DNA from: Egbenema bharatensis
Lineage (GTDB): Bacteria > Cyanobacteriota > Cyanobacteriia > Elainellales > Elainellaceae
Assembly (NCBI RefSeq): GCF_048077055.1
Contig: NZ_CP182236.1
Span: forward strand, 5,270,001 to 5,334,000
Direction of reading: 5' to 3'
Length of the DNA: 64,000 nucleotides
The position numbers and the translations under genes were made by a program. Positions 26,859 through 35,174 of this stretch are shown here, one piece after another; positions within the stretch are counted from its first letter, which is position 1, and every line of letters begins with the position of its first letter. Under the pieces are notes generated by a model. The model saw only the letters and a program-made list of their open reading frames with translations, was not told the DNA's origin and did not search any database.

Positions 26859-27139
26859 GATTTGTGAATCTCCTTGTGTTCCAGGGTTTGAAGAAACCCT
26901 AGAGACTAGCCCTCGTTCAGACAGGGCAAGCGGCAGACATCGGGTGTTATCATACACCCTAGCCTGGACTAGCTTGAGTAGTCTGGGTCAGGAGGTCAGG
27001 CGTATAGCTTGTCAGGGCACGCTTGATCTCCGCTAGAGAATTCGCCTCTAGGTAGAGCCGCTATCCCCAGGTCTGTGCAACCCAAAAGACAGCTATAGCT
27101 GATGAGCGTAGCATTAATCGATCGAGCAAATCAAGTTAG
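26859..27139 (-). promoter_or_regulatory. Structured leader and promoter of the 82-residue gene, copy 2
   Basis: Same layout as copy 1: CTAACT (27139-27134), 17 bases, TAATGC (27116-27111), then about 250 nt of leader. Hairpins: 27051-27033 CTAGAGG-CGAAT-TCTCTAG, with a G-U closing pair; GGAGATCAAGCG facing CGCCTGACCTCC; GACTA/TAGTC; 26959-26942 GGGTGT-ATGATA-ACACCC; 26899-26884 GGGTTT-CTTC-AAACCC before AAGGAG. Long blocks are identical to copy 1, including GGGTTGCACAGACCTGG near the 5' end, while the region between the second and third hairpins varies freely. Confidence 0.6.
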
Positions 27140-27242
27140 AAATGTTACCGTTCGATCGAGTTTTTTTACAAAATCTTTCCCACCTTTTACCCTTCCCCCA
27201 ATCTCGCTACACTAAAAACACCGTTCTCCCTTGCCGATCGCC

Positions 27243-27965
27243 ATGTCTCTCGCCAATACCCCTACCACTCCCCCACCTGCTGGGGCAGAAGTTGTCTTTC
27301 CCCCTGGAGATCTCTACAGCAACGAACCGCCCTTGGAAAGCTACCTCCACCTACAACAAATCCTCCTGTTGATGAAATGCCTCGACTGGCTCTGGAAAGA
27401 CCGCAATGACTACTTTGCAGCAGGCAATCTCACCGTTTACTACAGCCCCCGTCAGCGCAAGTCAGAAGACTTTCGAGGCCCTGATTTTTTTGTGGTGCTG
27501 GGCACAGAACGCAAGCCGCGCAAAAGCTGGGTCGTGTGGGAAGAGGACGGAAAGTATCCCAATGTGATTATTGAACTGCTCTCAGACTCGACGGCAAAAA
27601 CAGACAGAGGGTTGAAAAAGCAAATCTATCAAGACATCTTCCGCACCCCCGACTACTTCTGGTTTGATCCAGACTCACTGGAGTTTCAGGGATTTCATCT
27701 CGTCGATGGGCAATATCACGACCTGCAACCGAATCAGCAGGGCTGGTTATGGAGTCAGCAGTTGGGGCTATACCTGGGCGTACAGGAGCAACAACTCCGC
27801 TATTTCACGGCAGAGGCACACCGAGTTCCCACCCCTGAGGAATCGGCGGAACAGGCAGAGGCAAGGGCAGAAGCCGAACGACAGCGGGCAGAAGCCGAAC
27901 GGCAACGCAACGATCGCCTGGCGGCCAAATTACGCGAACTCGGAGTTGACCCGGACGAAGCTTGA
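27243..27965 (+). CDS. Uma2-family (DUF820) putative endonuclease with a C-terminal coiled coil
   Basis: About 240 residues from ATG 27243 (an ATG at 27231 is also possible). The Uma2 core shows LTVYYSPRQRKSEDFRGPDFFVVLG, the strand NVIIELLSDSTAKTDRGLKKQIYQDIFRTPDYFWFDP, and the DLQPNQQGWLWS tail, typical of the cyanobacterial subgroup with a PD-(D/E)XK-like fold. The last 45 or so residues are a charged coiled coil of repeated (E)AERQRAEAERQR units ending LGVDPDEA, as in many Uma2 proteins. Function unproven. It is unlike the other two Uma2 proteins in the window. Confidence 0.85.
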   Translation: MSLANTPTTPPPAGAEVVFPPGDLYSNEPPLESYLHLQQILLLMKCLDWLWKDRNDYFAAGNLTVYYSPRQRKSEDFRGPDFFVVLGTERKPRKSWVVWEEDGKYPNVIIELLSDSTAKTDRGLKKQIYQDIFRTPDYFWFDPDSLEFQGFHLVDGQYHDLQPNQQGWLWSQQLGLYLGVQEQQLRYFTAEAHRVPTPEESAEQAEARAEAERQRAEAERQRNDRLAAKLRELGVDPDEA

Positions 27966-28060
27966 ACTTTTACCTTCTGGAATCTGTCCAGGGACACCCT
28001 TTAACTGGGCAGGCAAAATGCCCATCCCACAAGAATTTTAGATGATTCAATTCCTGTTCC

Positions 28061-29983
28061 TCAGGTGATTCTTTCTGCCAACTCCATCCAGCGTTCCGTG
28101 GAAGAATCGATCGCCTGGGTCAGTTCCGCCAGTCGCTCGGTGAGTTGCTGCATTTCCGTGAAATCTGCTGACGGTTGATTGTAAAGCTGTTTCTCCAGTG
28201 CTTCCTTCTCCGCTTCCATTTCGGGAATTTGGGTTTCCAGGGTTTCGTATTCCCGCTTTTCTTTAAAAGACAGTTTCCGGGGCTTGTCGGACTGAGGAGA
28301 AGTCGAAGCGGGCTGACTGGTCTTTTCTTTCTGCTCTGCTTTCGCCGCCCGACTTTGTTCCAGAGTTTCCGACTCCTGCTGCTTCCGGTACTCCAGATAC
28401 ACCGAATAGTTCCCCGGATACTGCCGCAGATTCCCGGCAGATTCAAAGGCAAAGATCGTATCCACCACCCGATCGAGAAAATAGCGATCGTGGGACACTA
28501 CAATCACACAGCCGTTGAAGTCCTCCAAATAATCCTCCAGCACTGCCAGGGTTTGCACATCCAGATCGTTGGTCGGTTCGTCCAGAATCAACACATTCGG
28601 CGCACTCAGCAGGACTTGCAGCAAAAATAACCGCCGCTTTTCACCCCCCGACAGTTTGTGAATCGGGGCGTACTGCTGATTGGGGGGAAACAAAAATCGC
28701 TCCAGCATTTGCGAAGCGGTAATCACACTACCATCAGCGGTTTTGACTAACTCTGCCACGTTCTTGAGATAATCAATCACCCGCTCGTTGGGATGTTGGG
28801 CCAAATCATCGGAGTGCTGATCAAAATAGCCAATGTGAATGGTCGAACCAATCTCCACCGTTCCCGCATCCGGCTGAATTCGCTCGGTAATAATATCCAT
28901 CAGGGTCGATTTACCCACCCCATTGCCGCCAATAATCCCCACCCGATCCTCTGGGGAAAAGGTATAGGTGAAATCCTGAATCAGAGTTCGATCGCCGTAT
29001 CCCTTACCCACCTGATGCAGTTCAATCACCTTCTTGCCAATCCGTCGTCCCGCCGTGGCAATCTCCACCTTACCCTGGGCTTGCTTAAACTCCTGGGCTT
29101 GCATATCGGTGATGCGATCGATCCGCGCCTTTTGCTTGGTGCTGCGAGCCTTCGGGCCCCGCTTCAGCCATTCCAACTCTCGCCGTAACACCCCTGCGTG
29201 TTTACGTTGGGAACTTTGCTCAGACTCCTCCGCTTCGGCTTTTTTCTCCAGGTAATAGCTATAGTTGCCGGAATAGGTGTACAGATCCCCGCGATCGATT
29301 TCTAGAATTTGATTTGTAACCCGATCCAGAAAGTAGCGATCGTGGGTAATTAACAACAATGCACCGCGATAGCGATTCAGATAATCCTGCAACCACTCCA
29401 CCGACAGAGCATCCAGGTGGTTCGTCGGCTCATCCATCAGCAGCACATCCGGTTCCGACAGCAGAGCCGCGGCCAGGGCAATCCGCTTCCGGTATCCGCC
29501 CGACAGACCCCCAACCCTGGCGTGAAAATCCTGAATCCCAAGCTGAGTCAAAATAATTTTGGCACTCGTTTCCAGATCCCAGGCTCCCAACGCCTCAATT
29601 TGCTGCGTCACGTTAGCAAGCTGGTTCATCACCGCATCCGCATTCCCCTGTCCATGGGCCAGTTGATCCGACAGATCCTCATACTGACGCACCAGAGCCA
29701 TTTGCTCACCGCTATCCGCAAAAACCTGCTCCAATACAGTGCGATCGTCATCCAGATCGGGCTGCTGCGGCAGGTAGACAATTTTGGCACTGGCATTCAC
29801 CCACTTCTCACCCCCATCGATCGGTTCCAGTCCCGCAATCATTTTCAGCAGCGTGGACTTCCCCGACCCGTTCGTGCCAATCAGTCCAACCTTATCGCCT
29901 TCCTCCAGGCTAAAGCTAGCATCCTTGAGGATTTCTTTAATGCCAAAGTCTTTGCGAAGGGATTTGAGCGTCAGCAGCGTCAT
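28061..29983 (-). CDS. ABC-F family ATP-binding cassette protein
   Basis: A 640-residue soluble protein with two ABC ATPase domains and no membrane segments, the ABC-F (Uup/EttA-like) type that acts on ribosomes. First domain: Walker A GTNGSGKST, signature LSGGYRKRIALA, Walker B VLLMDEPTNHLD. Second: GGNGVGKST, LSGGEKRRLFLL, VLILDEPTNDLD. The linker carries the charged helical pair typical of ABC-F (about residues 240-310). The C-terminal coiled coil (KEKREYETLETQIPEMEAEKEALEKQL) resembles Uup. It probably helps translation through stalled or difficult states. The precise subfamily is uncertain. Confidence 0.88.
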   Translation of the reverse strand: MTLLTLKSLRKDFGIKEILKDASFSLEEGDKVGLIGTNGSGKSTLLKMIAGLEPIDGGEKWVNASAKIVYLPQQPDLDDDRTVLEQVFADSGEQMALVRQYEDLSDQLAHGQGNADAVMNQLANVTQQIEALGAWDLETSAKIILTQLGIQDFHARVGGLSGGYRKRIALAAALLSEPDVLLMDEPTNHLDALSVEWLQDYLNRYRGALLLITHDRYFLDRVTNQILEIDRGDLYTYSGNYSYYLEKKAEAEESEQSSQRKHAGVLRRELEWLKRGPKARSTKQKARIDRITDMQAQEFKQAQGKVEIATAGRRIGKKVIELHQVGKGYGDRTLIQDFTYTFSPEDRVGIIGGNGVGKSTLMDIITERIQPDAGTVEIGSTIHIGYFDQHSDDLAQHPNERVIDYLKNVAELVKTADGSVITASQMLERFLFPPNQQYAPIHKLSGGEKRRLFLLQVLLSAPNVLILDEPTNDLDVQTLAVLEDYLEDFNGCVIVVSHDRYFLDRVVDTIFAFESAGNLRQYPGNYSVYLEYRKQQESETLEQSRAAKAEQKEKTSQPASTSPQSDKPRKLSFKEKREYETLETQIPEMEAEKEALEKQLYNQPSADFTEMQQLTERLAELTQAIDSSTERWMELAERIT

Positions 29984-30036
29984 GGGTCATTGGAAAGCTA
30001 CAGTAACCAGTCTAATGAGATTGAACAAACTTGGGA

Positions 30037-30417
30037 CTAGCGATCGCCCTCCAGATTCAGCGCAGCCAAAACCGAGTCAGGAATTTCCAGCACATGAAAA
30101 TAGACCAACGCCACGATCGCCACCGTATACAGCGTCGATGTGCCAAACCCGATCGCCAGTTCCCGCCTGAGATTCTTTTCTCGCTGCTCGTACAGCATAT
30201 CCAACGCCCCCACCTGCATCAGCACAATGCCCAGGACATTAGAGAGCCAGTACCCTGCGATCGTCGCCGGAACGAACCAACCCGGAACCGCCCAACTTAC
30301 GACATAGCCAAACCCATAGGCGATCGGCAGGTTAAAAAACAAATCATTCCACCAGGACAACGGCGACAGCATATAGCCCAGCCCAAAGATCAGCCCGTTC
30401 CACAGTTTTTTCAACAT
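30037..30417 (-). CDS. Conserved membrane protein of unknown function
   Basis: A 126-residue protein with three or four hydrophobic stretches (SPLSWWNDLFFNLPIAYGFGYVVSW, FVPATIAGYWLSNVLGIVLMQVGAL, LYTVAIVALVYFHVLEI) and a basic loop YEQREKNLRREL. The aromatic-rich SWWNDLFFNLP segment is distinctive. I cannot name a family. It starts 54 bp before the ABC-F gene on the same strand, so it is probably co-transcribed. It may be a thylakoid or plasma-membrane protein. Confidence 0.6.
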   Translation of the reverse strand: MLKKLWNGLIFGLGYMLSPLSWWNDLFFNLPIAYGFGYVVSWAVPGWFVPATIAGYWLSNVLGIVLMQVGALDMLYEQREKNLRRELAIGFGTSTLYTVAIVALVYFHVLEIPDSVLAALNLEGDR

Positions 30418-30985
30418 TGCTCCTTAAAAATAAAAATTGAATCACCTGAGAGTCTTACTAGAATTAAATACTCTAAAACTCTTGTGGGGTGGGCATCCTG
30501 CCCGCCCAGTCAACCAGGCAAAATGAACAAGCTATTGATAATCCACGATCCTAATTGTTCCGCGTTTGCTACCGATGAGCCAGAACCCGGTCCGCCGGAA
30601 TATTAATTGAGATGGATCAGCCCCAATCGATCAACCCGAATCAATCCAATTCGATCGATCAACCCAAATCAACCCAATTCGATCGACCAACCCAGGTTAA
30701 TTTTACCGTTTGCAGGAATTTTACCGTTTGCAGGCAAGATGCCTGCGCTACAGAACCCTTCCCTCGTTTGCAGGCAAGATGCCCGCGCTACAGAACCCTT
30801 CCTTCGTTTGCAGGCAAGATGCCCGCGCTACAGAACCCTTCTCTGCTCCCCACTCCCCACTCCCCACTCCTCACTCCTCACTCCTCACTCCTCACTCCTC
30901 ACCCAAGGTTCGGTAATCGGTAACTCCTATGGGTTACAACCGTGCGATAAGATACTCTTTGGCAGGCTCACATTCAACGATCGCC
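30418..30985. repeat. Repeat-dense intergenic region before accA
   Basis: No gene is supported here. In order: the GC-rich dispersed palindrome GTGGGGTGGGCATCCTGCCC (from 30481); imperfect tandem ATCAACCC-AATCAATTCGATCG units (about 30620-30695); three tandem copies of a 40-bp unit containing GCAGGCAAGATGCCCGCGCT (30725-30764, 30765-30804, 30805-30844); and a heptamer array of CACTCCC then CACTCCT (about 30846-30903). The real accA start lies after it. Confidence 0.85.
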
Positions 30986-31969
30986 ATGGCAACTCCAGAG
31001 CGCAGACCGATTCTTTTGGATTTTGAAAAGCCCCTTTCTGAGCTAGATGCTCGAATCACCCAGATTCGAGAACTGGCAGAAGAAAATGAGGTAGATGTCT
31101 CGACCCAAATTCGGCAGCTAGAAGCCAGGGCGGTTCAATTGCGGCAAGAAATTTTTAGCAGCCTAACCCCCTCCCAGCGCATTCAAGTCGCTCGTCATCC
31201 CCGTCGCCCCAGCACGTTGGATTATGTGCAGGCCATGATGGATGAGTGGATTGAGCTGCATGGCGATCGCAGTACAGGAGTTGATGATCTGGCTCTGGTG
31301 GGAGGAATTGCCCGATTGGAAGGTCGTCCAGTCGTCGTGCTGGGTCACCAGAAGGGGCGAGACACCAAGGATAATGTGGTGCGGAATTTTGGCATGGCTT
31401 CTCCTGGCGGCTATCGTAAAGCAATGCGTTTGATGGATCATGCCGATCGCTTTGGCATGCCGATTCTGACCTTTATTGACACACCAGGAGCCTGGGCTGG
31501 GCTGGATGCGGAACGGCTGGGACAGGGGGAAGCCATTGCCTACAACTTGCGGGAAATGTTTCGCCTGAATGTACCGATCATCTGTACGGTGATTGGGGAA
31601 GGGGGATCGGGCGGAGCGTTGGGGATTGGAGTGGGCGATCGGCTGCTGATGTTTGAACATTCGGTGTATACCGTAGCCAGTCCTGAAGCCTGTGCTGCCA
31701 TCCTCTGGAAAGATGCTGCTAAAGCTCCCCAGGCTGCTGAAGCCCTGAAAATTACATCTACCGATTTAAAGAATCTAGGAATTTTAGATCAAATTTTGCC
31801 AGAACCCGTTGGTGGAGCACATTCTGCTCCCCTGGAAGCCGCTGCGTCCCTGAAGCAAGCCCTCTTGCAAAACCTGAATGAACTCTCTACCATGACCCAC
31901 CAACAGCGTCGTAACCTGCGCTATCAGAAGTTTCGCAATATCGGCATTTTTGCGGAGGTTCCCGCCTAG
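30986..31969 (+). CDS. accA: Acetyl-CoA carboxylase, carboxyltransferase alpha subunit
   Basis: A 327-residue alpha subunit of the plastid/bacterial-type acetyl-CoA carboxylase, which with AccD transfers CO2 from biotin to acetyl-CoA in the first step of fatty-acid synthesis. Start ATG 30986 (MATPERRPILLDFEKPL) matches the family; an upstream frame from 30929 only reads through repeats. Conserved parts are LEARAVQLRQEIF, HGDRSTGVDDLALVGGIARL, the oxyanion-hole region PILTFIDTPGAWAGLDAERLGQGEAIA and GEGGSGGALGIGVGDR. The stop TAG comes from the 108-bp palindromic element at 31966, so the last residues may have been altered by that insertion. Confidence 0.95.
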   Translation: MATPERRPILLDFEKPLSELDARITQIRELAEENEVDVSTQIRQLEARAVQLRQEIFSSLTPSQRIQVARHPRRPSTLDYVQAMMDEWIELHGDRSTGVDDLALVGGIARLEGRPVVVLGHQKGRDTKDNVVRNFGMASPGGYRKAMRLMDHADRFGMPILTFIDTPGAWAGLDAERLGQGEAIAYNLREMFRLNVPIICTVIGEGGSGGALGIGVGDRLLMFEHSVYTVASPEACAAILWKDAAKAPQAAEALKITSTDLKNLGILDQILPEPVGGAHSAPLEAAASLKQALLQNLNELSTMTHQQRRNLRYQKFRNIGIFAEVPA

Positions 31970-32073
31970 TAGAAGCGAACGTGAATTGAGCAACCGTAGA
32001 GCGGGCATCTTGCCCGCGCAGGCTGGAAGCCTGCACGACAAAAGGTGGGCATATTGCTGCCGAGGTCTACTAG
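31966..32073. mobile_element. 108-bp palindromic insertion element (MITE-like), copy A
   Basis: Bounded by CTAGTAGA at the left and TCTACTAG at the right (8-bp terminal inverted repeats). Internally it carries GCGGGCATCTTGCCCGC and GCAGGCTGGAAGCCTGC hairpins. Its reverse complement recurs at 34127-34234 with only three mismatches. The left end supplies the accA stop codon. Too short to code for a protein, it is probably a non-autonomous element. Confidence 0.7.
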
Positions 32074-32574
32074 TTAGTTCCACGGCATTGGATCTGAAAC
32101 GTTATCCACTGGACTCGATCGCTCTAACCATTGAAATTTGTTTGGGATTTGCCTTCACCATCACAATGGACTTGTTTTCTGCAAAATTTCAGTATGGTGA
32201 GAGCCAGTGTTATAATCCAGAGAGTGAGTTTTGTTAATTTTTCTTAAGGCTTCTCTCATTTTTAACTATTTTTCACGGTGTTGGCTTTGTTTTTTGCATT
32301 GCATCAGGGAATGGTATGGGGATTCGCCATCCTCCTGGATTCCAAATATCATCCGAGCTGAAGTTTGTAATTTAAGCTGTCAGAGTTCCAGTTCAGTAAA
32401 AGTTTGGATGGGTTGTTCAATGAGTTTATTCGATTCAGCGCAGTTACTTGAATGGGTTGTGCTGGGGATGAGCTGGACTGAGATTTGGATGAAAAGTCGA
32501 TGCAGTGAAACAGGTGCTGGCAATTCAATTGATTGCGATTGCAGCTTACATCTGGCAGGAATTTGGAAGACTTC
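32074..32574. other. 500-bp gap without a supported gene
   Basis: Between the 108-bp element and the SDR gene. Open frames such as 32231-32578 have Cys/Trp/Ser-rich, non-protein-like translations and no ribosome site, so I do not call them. The stretch is relatively AT-rich and may hold the SDR promoter. No hairpin or known leader was recognised. Confidence 0.5.
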
Positions 32575-33294
32575 ATGACATCTTCAGACCGATATGCTCT
32601 GATCACGGGAGCAAGTAGTGGAATTGGTAAGGCAACAGCCCTGGCATTTGCCAAATCAGGGTTTAACCTTGTTCTATCTGGCCGTTCTCATTCCCGGTTA
32701 GCAGCCGTTATTGATGAGGTGAGTCAAATTGGAACGATTGCCAAGCCTTTAGTGTTGGATCTGTCTGATGTAAAGCAGGTTCAGGTGTCCATCCAACAAG
32801 CTATCGACGGTCTGCCCATTAGTGTTTTGGTAAACAATGCCGGAATGGGTTACACCGGAGAGCTGGCTTCAACACCGTTGGTAGAGTGGCAGCGGGTGAT
32901 GGATCTGAATTTAACTAGTGTATTGCAGTGTATTCAAGCTGTTTTACCCGGAATGCGCGATCGCCAGCAGGGAACGATTATTAACGTAGCCTCGATCGCA
33001 GCCCACAATGCCTTTGCGGGATGGGGAGCATACAGCGTCAGTAAGGCGGGATTGGTTTCCCTGTCTAAGATATTGGCGGCAGAAGAGCGAACCCACGGAA
33101 TTCGAGTTACTGTTGTCACGCCTGGTTCGGTGAACACACCCATTTGGGATACAGACACCGTTCACGCGGATTTCGATCGGACTCGAATGTTAACCCCAGA
33201 GATCGTTGCCCAGTCTATTTTGCATACCGCACTGCTGCCGCCGCAGGCAGTCATTGATGAATTGATTGTGATGCCTAGTGCTGGGGCACTTTAA
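32575..33294 (+). CDS. Short-chain dehydrogenase/reductase
   Basis: A 239-residue SDR oxidoreductase from ATG 32575. The NAD(P) site is ALITGASSGIGKATALAFA, then VLVNNAGMGYTGEL. The catalytic tetrad includes Ser in INVASIAA and Tyr-x-x-x-Lys in YSVSKAG. The Arg in LVLSGRSHSRL after the second beta strand favours NADPH. It is a classical SDR similar to many cyanobacterial FabG-like or YgfF-like enzymes; the substrate cannot be inferred. It lies between the two inverted 108-bp elements, together with folE, which starts 75 bp later in the same direction. Confidence 0.87.
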   Translation: MTSSDRYALITGASSGIGKATALAFAKSGFNLVLSGRSHSRLAAVIDEVSQIGTIAKPLVLDLSDVKQVQVSIQQAIDGLPISVLVNNAGMGYTGELASTPLVEWQRVMDLNLTSVLQCIQAVLPGMRDRQQGTIINVASIAAHNAFAGWGAYSVSKAGLVSLSKILAAEERTHGIRVTVVTPGSVNTPIWDTDTVHADFDRTRMLTPEIVAQSILHTALLPPQAVIDELIVMPSAGAL

Positions 33295-33368
33295 ACCGCA
33301 GACCCACAGTCAATTTGAGCGAATTTGGTTTTTTCATTGTTTGTTCTGGAGAGTTTACTTAACTGACT

Positions 33369-34130
33369 ATGACTATTGCTTCTTCTAATGGTTTGAATGG
33401 CAGCAATACTGCTCCAATTAATTCTGCTGCAATGGATGCTGAAACGACCAGCGATGAAGTTTCAACCTCTGTATCGCAGCCTCAATCTAACAAGGTGATT
33501 GCTCGCCCCGATCGCAACACAGCCCATGGTCGCACTTCTCAACCGCATCTTCCAGAGGTTTCCTATGAGGAAATGACAGATGCAGTGCGCACCATGCTGC
33601 TGGGAGTTGGGGAAGATCCAGAGCGGGAAGGCTTGCTGAAAACCCCAAAACGGGTGGCTGAAGCGATGCGCTTTCTGACCAGTGGCTACAATCAATCCCT
33701 TGAGGAACTCGTGAATGGAGCCATTTTCGATGAAGGCCACAACGAGATGGTTTTGGTGCGAGACATTGATGTGTTTAGCCTCTGCGAACACCATATGCTG
33801 CCATTTATGGGTAGAGCACATGTTGCCTATATTCCAAATCAAAAGGTGGTGGGCTTGAGTAAGCTGGCTCGGATTGTGGAAATGTATTCTCGCCGTTTGC
33901 AGGTGCAGGAACGCCTGACGCGCCAAATTGCGGAGGCAGTCCAGGCAATTTTGGATCCGCAAGGGGTGGCCGTAGTCATTGAAGCAACCCATATGTGCAT
34001 GGTCATGCGGGGGGTGCAGAAACCTGGTTCCTGGACGGTAACGAGTGCGATGATCGGCGGTTTCCAGGAAGATCAGCGCACCCGCGAGGAGTTCCTCAGC
34101 TTGATTCGCCATCAGCCTTCTTTTCACTAG
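33369..34130 (+). CDS. folE: GTP cyclohydrolase I
   Basis: A 253-residue GTP cyclohydrolase I, which converts GTP into dihydroneopterin triphosphate for folate and cyanopterin cofactors. The catalytic core is complete: EREGLLKTPKRVAEAM, the zinc ligands in SLCEHHMLPF and HMCMVMRGV, and GLSKLARIVEMYSRRLQVQERLT. The first 60 or so residues are a variable, polar extension, longer than in E. coli FolE but common in cyanobacteria. The TAG stop is the first codon of the second 108-bp element (34127), and the final residues RHQPSFH run up to that boundary. Confidence 0.95.
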   Translation: MTIASSNGLNGSNTAPINSAAMDAETTSDEVSTSVSQPQSNKVIARPDRNTAHGRTSQPHLPEVSYEEMTDAVRTMLLGVGEDPEREGLLKTPKRVAEAMRFLTSGYNQSLEELVNGAIFDEGHNEMVLVRDIDVFSLCEHHMLPFMGRAHVAYIPNQKVVGLSKLARIVEMYSRRLQVQERLTRQIAEAVQAILDPQGVAVVIEATHMCMVMRGVQKPGSWTVTSAMIGGFQEDQRTREEFLSLIRHQPSFH

Positions 34131-34234
34131 TAGACCTTGGCAGCAATATGCCCACCTTTCGTCGTGCAGGCTTCCAGCCTGCGCGGGCAAGATGCCCGCT
34201 CTACGGTTGCTCAATTCACGCTCGCTTCTACTAG
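34127..34234. mobile_element. 108-bp palindromic insertion element (MITE-like), copy B
   Basis: The reverse complement of copy A (31966-32073) with three mismatches over 108 bp and the same CTAGTAGA/TCTACTAG ends. It supplies the folE stop codon. The two copies enclose the SDR-folE block as a large inverted repeat. Confidence 0.7.
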
Positions 34235-34530
34235 GTTTTTCACCAGAATTTCACCAGGATTTCACCAGAAATGGATGAGTTGGTGAATGGACAATTCATT
34301 CAGGAATGAACTAAGGAGGGGGTGCGGTTGGTGAGTCAATTGCGCCCTCTCTGAGCAAGCAATCTTTTACCAAGGGTGAACCTGATTGGTGAATCGGAAC
34401 CACTATTGTTCGTGTTGCGAGTCACTATGCTTTATGTTGCGATCGCTACTTTTCGCAACAATATTTCATACCTGTCAGAGGGAAGACTCGTTAAGCTCGA
34501 AATATAGCGCATTAATACTAACCATTCATC
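34235..34530. other. Intergenic stretch with a triple TTTCACCAG repeat
   Basis: Immediately after the 108-bp element TTTCACCAGAA/TTTCACCAGGA is repeated three times (34236-34270). Beyond that I see no gene; the remaining bases presumably hold the promoter of the membrane protein at 34531. Confidence 0.5.
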
Positions 34531-35064
34531 ATGACAGTCATTCCCAATACGGAGGCCCAATCCTCCAAATGGCGTACGATCATCCTCATTACCCTGGCAT
34601 TCTGGGTCAGTGGCAGCCTGCTATTAGACCTGATAGTTATGCCCACGCTTTATGCAACGGGCATGATGGCGGCTTCTGATTTTGCCACGACCGGATATTC
34701 TGTGTTTTGGATTTTTAATCGCATTGAACTACTGTGTGCTGCCCTTGCGTTGACGGGGGTTCTGGTTGTACGGCGCACCGATCTAAACGCCAGCTTGCCA
34801 CGGTGGGTCGTACCGCTCTCAGTCACCCTCTTAGCATTAACCCTGCTCTATACCTATGCACTCACTCCTGAAATGAGTTCTCTGGGTCTACAGCTCAATG
34901 CCTTTGAGTCCTCAACGGAAGTTCCAGCCGCAATGAATCAGATGCATATGGGCTACTGGCTGCTGGAGCTATTCAAGTTTGGTGCAGCCGGAGCGTTGCT
35001 GGGAACCTATTACAACAGCATGAAGCGAGAAGCATCAAGCAGCATAAAGGATCTCAGCCTTTGA
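34531..35064 (+). CDS. Four-helix membrane protein, DUF4149-like
   Basis: A 177-residue protein with four hydrophobic segments: IILITLAFWVSGSLLLDLIVMPTLY, ELLCAALALTGVLVV, WVVPLSVTLLALTLLYTYAL and GYWLLELFKFGAAGALLGTYY. A conserved-looking MNQMHMGYWLLELFK motif lies before the last helix. The layout resembles DUF4149/TMEM205-type proteins, a family I give with moderate confidence. No enzymatic residue pattern is clear. It stands alone, about 110 bp upstream of proS in the same direction. Confidence 0.6.
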   Translation: MTVIPNTEAQSSKWRTIILITLAFWVSGSLLLDLIVMPTLYATGMMAASDFATTGYSVFWIFNRIELLCAALALTGVLVVRRTDLNASLPRWVVPLSVTLLALTLLYTYALTPEMSSLGLQLNAFESSTEVPAAMNQMHMGYWLLELFKFGAAGALLGTYYNSMKREASSSIKDLSL

Positions 35065-35174
35065 GTTCAGGTTTCTGGTGTTTCCTCATTCTGAAGTGCG
35101 ATCGAATGCTGCTGAAGGCAACAAATCCTTTAGACTGGGATAGCGAACTACCAGAGTGAAAAAGGAACCAAGCA

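Noticed and set aside
26859..26957. Longer N-terminus for the 82-residue protein, conserved as VSRVSSNPGTQGDSQ
   Set aside because: The conserved residues coincide with a hairpin and the AAGGAG ribosome site, which explain the conservation; copy 1 has no upstream start codon in that frame.
30607..30923. Overlapping plus-strand frames of about 100 residues before accA
   Set aside because: All are read-throughs of the tandem repeats and heptamer array (LLTPHSSLLTPHSS).
32231..32578. A 115-residue plus-strand frame before the SDR gene
   Set aside because: Translation is Cys/Trp/Ser-rich without protein-like pattern, and it lacks a ribosome site.
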